A stretch of 64,000 bases of DNA from UBA3006 sp031401235 (GCA_031401235.1 JANNRJ010000002.1:91609-155608), one strand, 5' to 3'; shown: positions 25,935-34,814, counted from the stretch's first letter. Notes: generated by a model not told the origin, from the sequence alone. Numbers and translations: made by a program.

Positions 25935-28900
25935 GTGTTCCTCAAAACGCTAACTCTCAAGGGCTTCAAGTCCTTTGCTGATACCACGGTGATGGAACTC
26001 GAGCCAGGGGTCACTGTTGTAGTCGGTCCTAATGGTTCGGGAAAATCCAACGTGGTGGATGCGATTGCCTGGGTACTTGGCGCCCAGGCGCCGTCAGCAG
26101 TTCGTAGCCAGAAGATGGACGATGTCATTTTTGCGGGCACGTCTAAACGACCTGCCCTTGGCCGTGCCGAGGTGACTTTAACGATTGATAATAGTGCCGG
26201 CTTGTTGCCAATCGAATTTACCGAAGTCACCGTACGACGAACATTGTTTCGTAGTGGTGAGAGTACCTATGCAATCAATGACATTGACTGTCGCTTATTG
26301 GATGTGCAGGAGTTGTTATCAGATGCTGGTGTTGGTCGCCAGCAACACGTGATCGTTAGTCAGGGTCAAATTGACGCGGTGCTCAATGCACGTCCCGAAG
26401 ATCGACGCGGAATTATCGAAGAAGCATCGGGCGTTCTCAAGCACCGAAAGCGACGCGAAAAAGCCCAACGTCGGCTTGACAACACTGAAGCCGATTTAAT
26501 GCGAGCACAAGATCTACTGCGCGAAGTTCGACGCAATTTGCGTCCACTTGAGAGGCAGGCCGATGCCGCACGACGACACGGTGCCCTTGCCACTGAATTG
26601 CACGACCTTCAGGTGTATTTGACTGGTCGAGAGATACTCGGTTTTCAAAAACGACTTACTAATTTGGCCACTGACAAACTTGATGGCGAACAATCTGAAC
26701 GAGGACTTCGAGCACGGTTGTCTGCGCTCGACACCGCGGTAATGGCCGATGAAGCACAATTGTCTGCACGCGGCGACTCGGAAGTAAACGATGAACTAGT
26801 TCGAGTCGAACAGTTGCGTGGGCGGGCCCACGGGTTATTAGCAGTACTAGCCGAACGCCGCCGCTCGGTGGAACGCGACCGCGGACAACTTATGGACTCG
26901 GGTGTAATCGCCACTCTCGAAGCCGATGCCGACGGGTTGCGTAACGAATTGCAAATAGTTATCGAACAACTCTCAGCCGTGGAAGCCATAGATACAACTG
27001 GATCCGGCGATGGAACCAGCAGTCTTGAAGATGCACGAAACACAACAGCAAAAGTGAACGTACTGACCGGTCGTGTTCGCGGATTAAACGAAGAAATTGA
27101 TCGCCTTCGAGCGGTTGTAGCCAACGAAGCGAGAATCGAAATCGATTTTCTACAACGGCTCGCCACTGCTGATATTGGTCGTAAAAATGCAGAAATCGTC
27201 CGTGACGTTGTCCTCGCCACGCACACAACGGCGGTCTCTGATTCGGTGTTGGCCACTTCGCGGATGCAGGACTTGCAGTCCGCCATCGACACTTCGTCGG
27301 CCGGCAACGAAGTGTTGGGCGACCTTGACGGCGCCCTGGGCGCTCTTGCTGATCTGCTGGATATTGATGGCGAACGCCGAACGTCGGTGCAAATTGCGCT
27401 TGGTGAATCACTGGCGGCGATGGTCACCACTAACGCAGATGCGGCTCGCCGTGCGGTGCAGATGTTGCGCCAAGGTGCACAATCGGGATCGGTTCTTGCT
27501 CTAAACGCGATTGCAACGGTGCCAATCACTCCAAAAATCGACAAAGGTGTATCTCTGCGAGGCAATGTTCGAGCCCGATCCGGAGAACACGAGGTTCAAA
27601 TCAATCGACTGCTCGATGTGTTGTTGTCCCGTGTCGTATTCGTGCAGTCATGGACAGATGCCGTGGATGTTGCACTTGCCCATCCCGATGTCGTTGTAAT
27701 TACCGGCGATGATGACCGCTTCTCGTCGTCGGGTTTGAAGGTGGGGGCGAACATCGTGACCGCCGCCGCCCTCGCCGAGTCCACACATCGTGCCCATCGA
27801 GCGAGCGAGGCACTGAAGTTGGCCGAAGAGGAATTGTCCAATGCACAAGTGAAAGTTGTGCAAACACGAGATTCGCACACGGCGGCGTTAAATCTTCTCC
27901 AGCGTCATCGTTCCCAGACGGCATTAAGCAATGGGGAATTAGCCAACGCATATGACACTTTGCGATCGGTGCAAGCCGAATTGCAAGTCTTGCTTTCCTT
28001 ATTGCGCAATGATTTGGAAGTAAAAACAGCTGGTCTACAGGAACGCCGTCAGTTCCTCGACTCGCGTTTGGCGGATATTGAAGTTCGGCTCAGTGCCGAT
28101 ACTGAGGCCCGCAATGCCGCAACAGAACGTCGCCGCCACGTTGAGGCCACGCTGAATGCGATTGTTCGCTTGACCAATTTTGTTGATGGACTCAAAGCGG
28201 CACTTGATTCGCGCCAGGAAGAATTGCAAGAAATTCGCCGACGACAAAGTGACGAAGTGCGCTTGATTTCGCAGCGATTAGATGAATCGCGTCGTGAAAG
28301 ATCGGATCTCGAACAACAGCTTGATGAAAAACGGGAACGAAACCGCCGAGTCGAAATTGAAGAAGCTGAAGTTCGGATGCGCCTAGAAGCTTCGGTTGAC
28401 TCACTACGTCGCGACCAGCAAGTAGAACCGCAATTCGCCGTCGACACTCCGCAACCGAAATTGCCTGAAGGAGTCTCTCCCAATGCTCGATTGCGTGAAC
28501 TGGAGCGCGAACTGAGAATGATGGGACCAATTAACCCGTTGGCATTAAATGAGTTTGACGAATTGCAAACGCGCCACACCTTTCTCGAAGAGCAATTGGA
28601 AGACGTGAAAAACTCACGCCGCGAACTGATCAAGGTAATCAAACAGGTGGATCGCGAGATTCAATCTGTCTTCGCGGCCGCGTTCGCTGATGTCCGTGAC
28701 AACTACGAAAAACTATTTGCCATGCTTTTCCCGGGTGGCGTCGGCAAGCTAACGCTTACGATGCCAGATGACTTGCTCAACACAGGAATTGAAATTGAAG
28801 CCAAGCCAAGCGGAAAAAATATAAAGAAGCTGTCCCTGTTGTCGGGCGGCGAGCGTTCATTGGCTGCATTGGCATTTTTGTTTGCGGTATTCCGAAGCCG

Positions 28901-29126
28901 ACCGTCACCGTTTTACGTGATGGATGAAGTTGAAGCAGCCTTGGATGATGTGAACTTGCATCGATTCTTGAACCTGGTGGATGAATTCCGCCAGGAAGCT
29001 CAATTGCTCATAGTCAGCCATCAGAAACGCACGATGGAGGCAGGTGATTGCCTTCTTGGTGTGACCATGCAATCTGGGGGGTCATCGCGAGTGATTGTTG
29101 AGCGTGCCGCCGCGAAATCGGCATGA
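25935..29126 (+). CDS. smc: chromosome segregation ATPase SMC, short-armed
   Basis: A 1063-residue SMC. The Walker A head (VVVGPNGSGKSNVVDAIAWV) is at about residues 27-50, coiled coil from about 170, hinge from about 455 to 610 (LLDIDGERRTSVQIALGESL ... SSGLKVGANIV), return coil to about 900, LSGGERSLAALAFLFAVF near 970 and Walker B FYVMDEVEAALDD near 992. Typical bacterial SMCs have 1150-1200 residues; the shortage is in the arms. The start is GTG 25935 with TATTCT eleven bases upstream. It condenses and aligns chromosomes, normally with ScpA/B, not seen here. ATGA overlap with ftsY. Confidence 0.96.
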   Translation: MFLKTLTLKGFKSFADTTVMELEPGVTVVVGPNGSGKSNVVDAIAWVLGAQAPSAVRSQKMDDVIFAGTSKRPALGRAEVTLTIDNSAGLLPIEFTEVTVRRTLFRSGESTYAINDIDCRLLDVQELLSDAGVGRQQHVIVSQGQIDAVLNARPEDRRGIIEEASGVLKHRKRREKAQRRLDNTEADLMRAQDLLREVRRNLRPLERQADAARRHGALATELHDLQVYLTGREILGFQKRLTNLATDKLDGEQSERGLRARLSALDTAVMADEAQLSARGDSEVNDELVRVEQLRGRAHGLLAVLAERRRSVERDRGQLMDSGVIATLEADADGLRNELQIVIEQLSAVEAIDTTGSGDGTSSLEDARNTTAKVNVLTGRVRGLNEEIDRLRAVVANEARIEIDFLQRLATADIGRKNAEIVRDVVLATHTTAVSDSVLATSRMQDLQSAIDTSSAGNEVLGDLDGALGALADLLDIDGERRTSVQIALGESLAAMVTTNADAARRAVQMLRQGAQSGSVLALNAIATVPITPKIDKGVSLRGNVRARSGEHEVQINRLLDVLLSRVVFVQSWTDAVDVALAHPDVVVITGDDDRFSSSGLKVGANIVTAAALAESTHRAHRASEALKLAEEELSNAQVKVVQTRDSHTAALNLLQRHRSQTALSNGELANAYDTLRSVQAELQVLLSLLRNDLEVKTAGLQERRQFLDSRLADIEVRLSADTEARNAATERRRHVEATLNAIVRLTNFVDGLKAALDSRQEELQEIRRRQSDEVRLISQRLDESRRERSDLEQQLDEKRERNRRVEIEEAEVRMRLEASVDSLRRDQQVEPQFAVDTPQPKLPEGVSPNARLRELERELRMMGPINPLALNEFDELQTRHTFLEEQLEDVKNSRRELIKVIKQVDREIQSVFAAAFADVRDNYEKLFAMLFPGGVGKLTLTMPDDLLNTGIEIEAKPSGKNIKKLSLLSGGERSLAALAFLFAVFRSRPSPFYVMDEVEAALDDVNLHRFLNLVDEFRQEAQLLIVSHQKRTMEAGDCLLGVTMQSGGSSRVIVERAAAKSA

Positions 29127-30202
29127 TCGCTCAGACTTCATCCGTCGTTTTTCCACTGCTGGCAATAGCAGTGGTGTTGTTTGGAATAGGCGTTTTGATA
29201 TTCAGCCGACGCCATGGGTCATCTAAATACGTCGACATCGTCGACGCCCAGCCCATTACACAGGATTTGGCAGTTGAACCAGCGGTTGCCACAGCGACAA
29301 GAATGCGCGATCGGCTCGCCAAAACTCGTAATGCATTGTCTGGCGCAATGTCGGGCATGTTGGTGCGCAGCGAAATTGATGACACTTCGTGGAGAAATTT
29401 AGAAGAAGCCCTGTTAATTGCCGACATAGGCGTTCAAGTGACCCACAAATTGCTCGATGGATTGCGTCAACGAGTAAAAAGCAAAGAAATCATCACTCCT
29501 CGTCAGCTGGTGGCGGCACTTCGATTGGTTATGTCATCACAACTATTGACGGCAGGCCGCGAGTTGGTCTTCGATGAAACGATTACCGGTCCAAATATTT
29601 GGCTTGTTGTTGGTGTCAATGGCGCCGGTAAAACAACCAGCATCGGCAAGATCAGTGCTCAGCAAGTCAAAGTCGGGCGAAGTGTATTACTGGCTGCCGG
29701 AGATACCTTTCGAGCCGCGGCTGTTGAGCAACTTGCCACGTGGGCGCAACGCTCAGGGGCGGTATTGATTCGGGGGGCCGAGGGAAGTGATCCGAGTTCG
29801 GTGATTTTTGATGCCGTGCAAAGTGCGAACTCTCGTGGTATTGATCTCGTTATCGCCGACACGGCCGGACGTTTGCAAAGCAATACCAACTTGATGGAAG
29901 AATTGAAAAAGGTACGACGTGTCGCCGAAAAAGATGCTGGCACGGTCACTGAAGTGCTACTGGTAATTGACGCCACGACCGGACAGAACGGTTTGGTTCA
30001 GGCTTGCCAGTTTGCCCAAGCCACTCAAGTGACCGGTGTGGTGTTGTCCAAACTTGATGGATCAGCCAAAGGCGGAATTGTCTTCGCAATTGAAACAGAA
30101 CTCGGTATTCCAGTGAAATTAATTGGACTCGGTGAAACCATAGATGACCTTGCACCGTTTAATCCCGACGAATTTGTTGCTGCGCTTTTTGATGAATCAT
30201 GA
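29123..30202 (+). CDS. ftsY: signal recognition particle receptor FtsY
   Basis: A 359-residue SRP GTPase. An N-terminal transmembrane helix (LLAIAVVLFGIGVLIFS, residues about 12-28) replaces the acidic A domain of enterobacteria, as usual in actinobacteria. The NG domain shows WLVVGVNGAGKTTSIGK (G1), AGDTFRAAAVEQL, ADTAGRLQSN and LSKLDGSAKGG. It receives Ffh-ribosome complexes at the membrane. ATGA overlaps connect it to smc before and the lipoprotein gene after. Confidence 0.96.
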   Translation: MIAQTSSVVFPLLAIAVVLFGIGVLIFSRRHGSSKYVDIVDAQPITQDLAVEPAVATATRMRDRLAKTRNALSGAMSGMLVRSEIDDTSWRNLEEALLIADIGVQVTHKLLDGLRQRVKSKEIITPRQLVAALRLVMSSQLLTAGRELVFDETITGPNIWLVVGVNGAGKTTSIGKISAQQVKVGRSVLLAAGDTFRAAAVEQLATWAQRSGAVLIRGAEGSDPSSVIFDAVQSANSRGIDLVIADTAGRLQSNTNLMEELKKVRRVAEKDAGTVTEVLLVIDATTGQNGLVQACQFAQATQVTGVVLSKLDGSAKGGIVFAIETELGIPVKLIGLGETIDDLAPFNPDEFVAALFDES

Positions 30203-30531
30203 AGCGGTTTCGATCGCTTTGCCGAGTCGGCACCCTGAGTGGACTCTTTTTGTTGTCGGCTTGCTCATCATCAAATAATTCGACAAGCAGTACTTTTGGT
30301 AGTTCAGTGGTGACGGCTCCTCAAGGAAACATTGTTATTTCTGCTGAGCAAGCTGCAACTCTTATCGGCAAAACAGAATCAATTGCCGAAGCCCAAGCTC
30401 ATGCCAATGGTTGGGTTTGGCGTGTCGGACGTCGCGATGGTGAACAATTTGCACTCACTATGGACTACTGCGAGTGTCGTGTCACCGTGTCAATAGACGA
30501 TGACAAAGTGACCGAAGCCGTCGTCGGCTAG
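30199..30531 (+). CDS. small lipoprotein, I78-like putative protease inhibitor
   Basis: A 110-residue exported lipoprotein: signal peptide with lipobox LLSAC (Cys near residue 22), a Ser/Asn/Thr-rich spacer, then about 60 residues reading LIGKTESIAEAQAHANGWVW and MDYCECRVTVSIDDDKV. That order (GKTE-x-EA, GW-x-R, a D-Y segment, a VDD turn) resembles the I78/potato-inhibitor-I-like family of small serine protease inhibitors; the usual DYRPDRVN reads DYCECRVT. The assignment is by eye. ATG overlaps the ftsY stop (ATGA), an odd place for an envelope protein. Confidence 0.6.
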   Translation: MKRFRSLCRVGTLSGLFLLSACSSSNNSTSSTFGSSVVTAPQGNIVISAEQAATLIGKTESIAEAQAHANGWVWRVGRRDGEQFALTMDYCECRVTVSIDDDKVTEAVVG

Positions 30532-30563
30532 GACAGTTTTCACCGCTAACCTTCGGCAGCAAC

Positions 30564-31919
30564 ATGTTTGATTCATTAGCCGATCGCCTTGGTGGGATTC
30601 TCAAGCGAGTCCGCAACAAAGGTCGTCTCACCCAAGACGATGTCGATGAGATGCTCGGCGAGATTCGCACGGCTCTCCTTGAAGCCGATGTCAATGTCGG
30701 AGTAGTTGGCAATGTGATCGAACACATTCGTCAGCAATCCGTCGGTGCCACAGTGTCAACTGCGCTCAACCCCGGCCAACAAGTCATCAAGATTGTCAAT
30801 GCCGAACTTGTGGCAATGCTCGGAGGTGAAACGCTCAAAATCACCTACGCCTCGCATCCACCCACGGTGGTGCTCATGGCTGGATTGCAGGGGTCTGGCA
30901 AAACTACAAGTGCGGCGAAATTGGCTGGATGGTTCAAATCACAAGGTCGCCAACCGTTATTGGTGGGGGCCGACTTGCAGCGACCGGCTGCGGTTGAACA
31001 ACTGAAGGTGCTCGGCGCTCAACTTGATGTGCCCGTGTTCTCCATACCGGGCGATCCGGTTGCCACGGCTAGGGCCGGTTTGGACATGGCGCGCAGTCTG
31101 GGGCGCGATGTGCTCATCGTCGATACAGCGGGTCGACTGGCGATTGATCAAGAGATGATGGAGCAAGTTCGAAAAATCTCAGATGCTGTGTCGCCCCAAT
31201 ACACGTTCTTGGTGGTGGACGCGATGACCGGTCAAGATGCGGTCACCGTTGCCAAGGCGTTCGACGACGCGTTATCGATCTCAGGTGTCATTCTGACGAA
31301 ACTCGATGGAGATGCCCGTGGAGGAGCGGCTCTGTCGGTGAAGCAGGTAATCGGCAAGCCAATCGCCTTTGCCACCACCGGAGAAAAACTTGACTCCTTC
31401 GAACAATTTCACCCCGATCGGATGGCCAGTCGCATCCTGGGTATGGGCGACATGCTCACACTCATTGAGCAAGCCGAACGCGTTTATGAAAAGGATCAAG
31501 CCGAATCGGCGGCGGCAAAGATGCTTGAAGGTGCATTCACCTTGGATGACTTTCTGGATCAATTGCAACAGATCAAGAAAATGGGGCCACTGCAAAACAT
31601 GATGGGCATGATTCCCGGGATGCCAAAGGAAATGAAGAACGCCGAAATTGGTGATGATCAGGTAAGGCTCACGGAAGCAATTATTCGTTCGATGACTGCC
31701 GACGAGCGCAGACGACCCGAGATAATCAATGGCAGTCGTCGGATTCGAATCGCCAAAGGCAGCGGTTCACAGATTGCCGATGTCAATCGCCTCGTCAAAC
31801 AATTCAGTGAAATGCAGAAAATGATGAAGCGAATGGGTGCTGCTGGTGGCAAAGGTGGCAAAGGTTCAAAAGGCTTTGATTTGGCCGAGGCGTTGGGCTC
31901 TCGGGTCTCACCCCGCTAA
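30564..31919 (+). CDS. ffh: signal recognition particle protein Ffh
   Basis: A 451-residue SRP54 GTPase. The N domain begins MFDSLADRLGGILKRV; G motifs are MAGLQGSGKTTSAAKLA, GADLQRPAAVEQL, IVDTAGRLAID and LTKLDGDARGG; the Met-rich M domain is MGPLQNMMGMIPGMPKEM and binds 4.5S RNA and signal sequences. TAACCT is 11 bases before the ATG, so a leader of only a few bases is likely. Confidence 0.97.
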   Translation: MFDSLADRLGGILKRVRNKGRLTQDDVDEMLGEIRTALLEADVNVGVVGNVIEHIRQQSVGATVSTALNPGQQVIKIVNAELVAMLGGETLKITYASHPPTVVLMAGLQGSGKTTSAAKLAGWFKSQGRQPLLVGADLQRPAAVEQLKVLGAQLDVPVFSIPGDPVATARAGLDMARSLGRDVLIVDTAGRLAIDQEMMEQVRKISDAVSPQYTFLVVDAMTGQDAVTVAKAFDDALSISGVILTKLDGDARGGAALSVKQVIGKPIAFATTGEKLDSFEQFHPDRMASRILGMGDMLTLIEQAERVYEKDQAESAAAKMLEGAFTLDDFLDQLQQIKKMGPLQNMMGMIPGMPKEMKNAEIGDDQVRLTEAIIRSMTADERRRPEIINGSRRIRIAKGSGSQIADVNRLVKQFSEMQKMMKRMGAAGGKGGKGSKGFDLAEALGSRVSPR

Positions 31920-31922
31920 CCT
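31917..31922 (+). promoter_or_regulatory. leaderless -10 of rpsP
   Basis: TAACCT seven bases before ATG 31930; the hexamer overlaps the ffh stop codon. Confidence 0.5.
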
Positions 31923-31929
31923 GTCACCC

Positions 31930-32202
31930 ATGTCAGTCAAGCTTCGCCTCACCAGAGTGGGCAAAACCAAGCAGCCGCACTATCGCATCGTTGCTGCCGA
32001 TACCCGTAATGCCCGCGACGGAAAATTCCTTGAAATCGTCGGTAACTATCACCCCAAGAACGACCCTTCGGTGCTCAGCGTGGACAATGTAAAAGCCATC
32101 AAATGGCTTAAGCAAGGCGCATTGCCAAGCGAGCGAGTGAAGAAACTTCTTGAAATTTCAGGTGCATGGGCGGAGTTTTCCGCTTCAAAGTCCGCCAAGT
32201 AA
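31930..32202 (+). CDS. rpsP: 30S ribosomal protein S16
   Basis: A 90-residue S16: MSVKLRLTRVGKTKQPHYRI and the GKFLEIVGNYHPKNDP turn are canonical. The open frame extends 31 codons into ffh, but ATG 31930 gives the family N-terminus and lies seven bases after TAACCT. First gene of the rpsP-KH-rimM-trmD-rplS run. Confidence 0.97.
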   Translation: MSVKLRLTRVGKTKQPHYRIVAADTRNARDGKFLEIVGNYHPKNDPSVLSVDNVKAIKWLKQGALPSERVKKLLEISGAWAEFSASKSAK

Positions 32203-32217
32203 TTCCGGCTGGTTCTT

Positions 32218-32487
32218 GTGTCTGAAACAGCCAACATCATTCCGGCCCCCGTGGCTTCGGCAGTACTTGATCACGTCGTTCGCTCCATTGTCGACAATCC
32301 TGAAGCGGTTCGCGTGGAGGGTTTTCCTGATGGCGACAAAGTTCTCTTGGAAGTGCGCGTTGGCGATGGCGACCTTGGTCGAGTTATCGGTCGGCGCGGT
32401 CGCACTGCGCAAAGCATTCGCACCGTGGTTCGCGCGGTTGCAACTCGCGATGGCGTAGATGTTGATGTCGACTTCGTCGACGACTGA
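32218..32487 (+). CDS. khpA: KH-domain RNA-binding protein KhpA
   Basis: An 89-residue single KH domain protein with the GDGDLGRVIGRRGRTAQSIR loop (GxxG reads IGRRG). KhpA with KhpB binds RNA in many Gram-positives and affects division; here only KhpA is seen. The order rpsP-khpA-rimM is standard. The start is GTG. Confidence 0.92.
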   Translation: MSETANIIPAPVASAVLDHVVRSIVDNPEAVRVEGFPDGDKVLLEVRVGDGDLGRVIGRRGRTAQSIRTVVRAVATRDGVDVDVDFVDD

Positions 32488-32962
32488 GCGACTTCCGCCC
32501 ACGGGCCTGTTGCACGTCGGACGTCTCGCCCGACCACATGGAGTTCACGGAGCAATGTACGTACATTTGTACTCCGATCATCCCGCTCGCAGCGCAATTG
32601 GCGCCCGCTTATGGGCATCGGGGAAATGGTATGAAATCGCTTCATCGAAAAAGCAGTCGGATCGCTGGCTCATCGAATTTGTGGGGCTGGACGATCGCAA
32701 TGTCGCACAAAGTCTTGTTAATCAAGATTTATACGGCGAGCCAATTCAGGATTCGTCAATTTTGTGGGTTCACGAAATGATTGGCAGTGAAGTGGTGGGA
32801 ATCGATGGCAAGAAATATGGAGTCTGTGTCAGTGTTATTGACAATCCCGCCCATCCAATTATCGAACTTGAAACAGGCGGGTTAGTGCCAGTCCCATTTG
32901 TGGTGTCGCATGCGGATGGACACATCACCATTGACCCTCCGCAAGGCTTGTTCGATCAATGA
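32459..32962 (+). CDS. rimM: 16S rRNA processing protein RimM
   Basis: A 167-residue RimM. The N-terminal domain motif LLHVGRLARPHGVHGAMYV is near residue 17 and the C-terminal PRC barrel ends with VPVPFVVSHADGHITIDPPQ. It helps mature the 30S head with S19. The start is uncertain: ATG 32459 and ATG 32465 overlap khpA by 29 and 23 bases. The stop makes an ATGA overlap with trmD. Confidence 0.93.
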   Translation: MLMSTSSTTERLPPTGLLHVGRLARPHGVHGAMYVHLYSDHPARSAIGARLWASGKWYEIASSKKQSDRWLIEFVGLDDRNVAQSLVNQDLYGEPIQDSSILWVHEMIGSEVVGIDGKKYGVCVSVIDNPAHPIIELETGGLVPVPFVVSHADGHITIDPPQGLFDQ

Positions 32963-33726
32963 GCGCCAATACTGCCCTGCGCATTGACGTGTTCTCGATC
33001 TTTCCGCATCTAGTAGATGATTTCTGTTCTGCGAGTTTGCTTGGTCGCGCTCGCAACGATCAACTCATCGACTTGCGATGTCATGATTTACGTGAGCATT
33101 CGACTGATGTACACCACAGCGTGGATGATGCACCATTTGGTGGTGGCGCCGGCATGGTATTGCGACCTGAACCAGTATTTGCCGCCGTGGAAGCAACACA
33201 GCCACCACGACCGTTGTTGCTGTTGTCGCCTGGCGGGCGACGATTCGATCAGCACTTTGCCGAGCAACTTCTGGCCGCCGGAGGTTTCAGTTTGCTATGC
33301 GGTCGCTATGAGGGTGTTGATCACCGGATACTTGAACATCTCATCGACGGGGAAGTGTCGGTGGGCGATGTCGTGTTGGCCGGTGGAGAAGTTGGCGCAT
33401 GCCTGATAATTGAGGCGGTAACTCGATTGGTGCCTGGTGTCATGGGAAACAGCAATTCTCCAGTATCTGAAAGTTTTGGCTCAAATGGCACTCTCGAGGA
33501 GCCTCAGTACACCCGACCCGCTGAATTTCGCGGTTGGCACGTGCCAGATGTACTACGCAGTGGCGATCATGGGCGCATTGAGCGTTGGAGGCAGGCTCAG
33601 GCGTTACATCGCACCGCCGCTACGCGCCCCGATCTGATAACCAAACGCGGTGGTCTCAACGCTTCCGAAGAACGCTTGTTGGAAGAGTTCCCGCCTGTGC
33701 CGTATCCTTCTAAGTTCCCCATTTAA
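32959..33726 (+). CDS. trmD: tRNA (guanine(37)-N1)-methyltransferase
   Basis: A 255-residue SPOUT methyltransferase. Trefoil-knot motifs LLLLSPGGRRFDQHFAE, LLCGRYEGVDHRI, GEVSVGDVVLAGGEVGACL and the PQYTRP segment are all visible. It methylates G37 next to the anticodon, preventing frameshifts. ATGA-coupled to rimM. Confidence 0.97.
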   Translation: MSANTALRIDVFSIFPHLVDDFCSASLLGRARNDQLIDLRCHDLREHSTDVHHSVDDAPFGGGAGMVLRPEPVFAAVEATQPPRPLLLLSPGGRRFDQHFAEQLLAAGGFSLLCGRYEGVDHRILEHLIDGEVSVGDVVLAGGEVGACLIIEAVTRLVPGVMGNSNSPVSESFGSNGTLEEPQYTRPAEFRGWHVPDVLRSGDHGRIERWRQAQALHRTAATRPDLITKRGGLNASEERLLEEFPPVPYPSKFPI

Positions 33727-33756
33727 CGGGTTTCCCCTACTAAAGGATCGTGTGCC

Positions 33757-34104
33757 ATGAAGTCCACCGACATCGTCGACAACCAATTTCTGCGAACTGA
33801 TATACCCAGGGTCGGTCCCGGAGACGAAGTCAAGGTGCATGTGCGCGTTATCGAGAGCGGTAAAGAGCGCGTCCAGATATTTCAAGGAAACATTGTGGCC
33901 ATTGCTGGCTCGGGTGTGGCGGAAACCTATACCGTGCGCAAGGTCAGCTATGGGGTCGGCGTCGAACGAACGTTTCCTATGCACAGTCCGTCGGTGTCCA
34001 AACTTGAGGTTGTAAAGCGTGGAGACGTCCGCCGAGCAAAACTGAACTTCCTTCGCGAGCGCAAGGGCAAGTCGGCCAAGATTCGCGAAAAGCGTGAAGT
34101 GTAA
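33757..34104 (+). CDS. rplS: 50S ribosomal protein L19
   Basis: A 115-residue L19 (FRTGD-type region reads TDIPRVGPGDEVKVHVRV; then RVQIFQGNIVAIAGSG and YGVGVERTFPMHSP). AAAGGA about ten bases before the ATG is a Shine-Dalgarno, so this gene is reinitiated or internally translated within the trmD transcript. The lepB and rnhB genes that usually follow rplS in actinobacteria are absent. Confidence 0.97.
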   Translation: MKSTDIVDNQFLRTDIPRVGPGDEVKVHVRVIESGKERVQIFQGNIVAIAGSGVAETYTVRKVSYGVGVERTFPMHSPSVSKLEVVKRGDVRRAKLNFLRERKGKSAKIREKREV

Positions 34105-34140
34105 GTGGCAATTTTTGCTCCCGTATTTACACATTGAGCG

Positions 34141-34443
34141 TTGACATCGTTGAATACTGACGATCTCGAAAACTTTGAGGCCGAGCGCGAGCTCCACCTT
34201 GCTCAGGAGTATCAAGATGTAGTCGGCATGTTCCGTTTTGCCGTGGAAACTGATCGCCGATTTTATCTTGCCAACAATGTCGATGTAAAAGTTTTATCCG
34301 AGGGATCACGCCCAATAGTTGAAGTGGTATTGGTTGACGCATGGGTGTGGGACATGTACCGCAAAAGCCGATTCGTCCAGCGAGTGCGCGTGCTCAGTTT
34401 CAAGGATCTCAACATCGAAGAGCTTCCGCGGGTCGACCTGTAA
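34141..34443 (+). CDS. DUF2469 protein
   Basis: A 100-residue actinobacterial protein of unknown function: LENFEAERELHLAQEYQDVV, then VETDRRFYLANNVDV and VDAWVWDMYRKSRFVQRVRV. The same family lies beside yraN in mycobacteria. The start is TTG 34141; TTG 34150 is possible. The stop TAA is followed at once by an ATG that is out of frame with yraN. Confidence 0.88.
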   Translation: MTSLNTDDLENFEAERELHLAQEYQDVVGMFRFAVETDRRFYLANNVDVKVLSEGSRPIVEVVLVDAWVWDMYRKSRFVQRVRVLSFKDLNIEELPRVDL

Positions 34444-34799
34444 ATGCATCCGCGCGCATCGCGCGCGGAAAGTGGGCCGAAGAACTGGCGACTCGCTGGT
34501 ACGAGCATCACGGTTATCGGATCATCGCCCGCAATTGGCGTTGCCCACGCGGCGAATTGGATGTTGTGGCGATGATCGGTGACGAACTAGTCGTGTGCGA
34601 AGTGAAGGCGCGTGCAAGTGATGCTTTTGGCACGCCGGCCGAAGCGATCACCTCGAATAAACAATTGCGCCTACGTCGAGCCACTGCCGCACTGCTTGTC
34701 GAATTGCGCGCCAATAAATCTCGGAACATTCGTCACGTTCGATTCGACGTCGCTTGTGTGCTCGGCTCTCAGCTGGAGATAGTGATGGATGCGTTCTAG
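34341..34799 (+). CDS. yraN: YraN/UPF0102 nuclease-fold protein; start codon problematic
   Basis: The conserved part is complete from about 34462: ARGKWAEELATRWYEHHGYR, NWRCPRGELDVVA (the restriction-endonuclease-like acidic motif) and VVCEVKARASDAFGTP. The only in-frame ATG/GTG codons are 34341 and 34347, about 100 bases inside DUF2469 and encoding unconserved residues. An ATG at 34444, directly on the DUF2469 stop, is in the wrong frame by one base, and between it and the conserved part lies a perfect 8-bp GC hairpin (34450-34468). Either the sequence has an indel there or initiation is non-canonical. The coordinates given are those of the open frame. Confidence 0.75.
   Translation: MGVGHVPQKPIRPASARAQFQGSQHRRASAGRPVNASARIARGKWAEELATRWYEHHGYRIIARNWRCPRGELDVVAMIGDELVVCEVKARASDAFGTPAEAITSNKQLRLRRATAALLVELRANKSRNIRHVRFDVACVLGSQLEIVMDAF
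34450..34468 (+). repeat. perfect GC hairpin at the DUF2469-yraN junction
   Basis: CCGCGCGC and GCGCGCGG are exact inverted repeats separated by three bases (ATC). No T-run follows, so it is not a standard terminator. It falls where the yraN start codon should be. Confidence 0.8.
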
Positions 34800-34814
34800 C
34801 CGAGTAGGGGTCAG

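Noticed and set aside
26645..27565. Long minus-strand frame (306 codons) antisense to smc
   Set aside because: It is extremely Arg/Ser-rich and mirrors the codon bias of the smc coiled coil; no domain is visible. Other long antisense frames in smc and rplS (28049-28642, 33604-34215) were rejected for the same reason.
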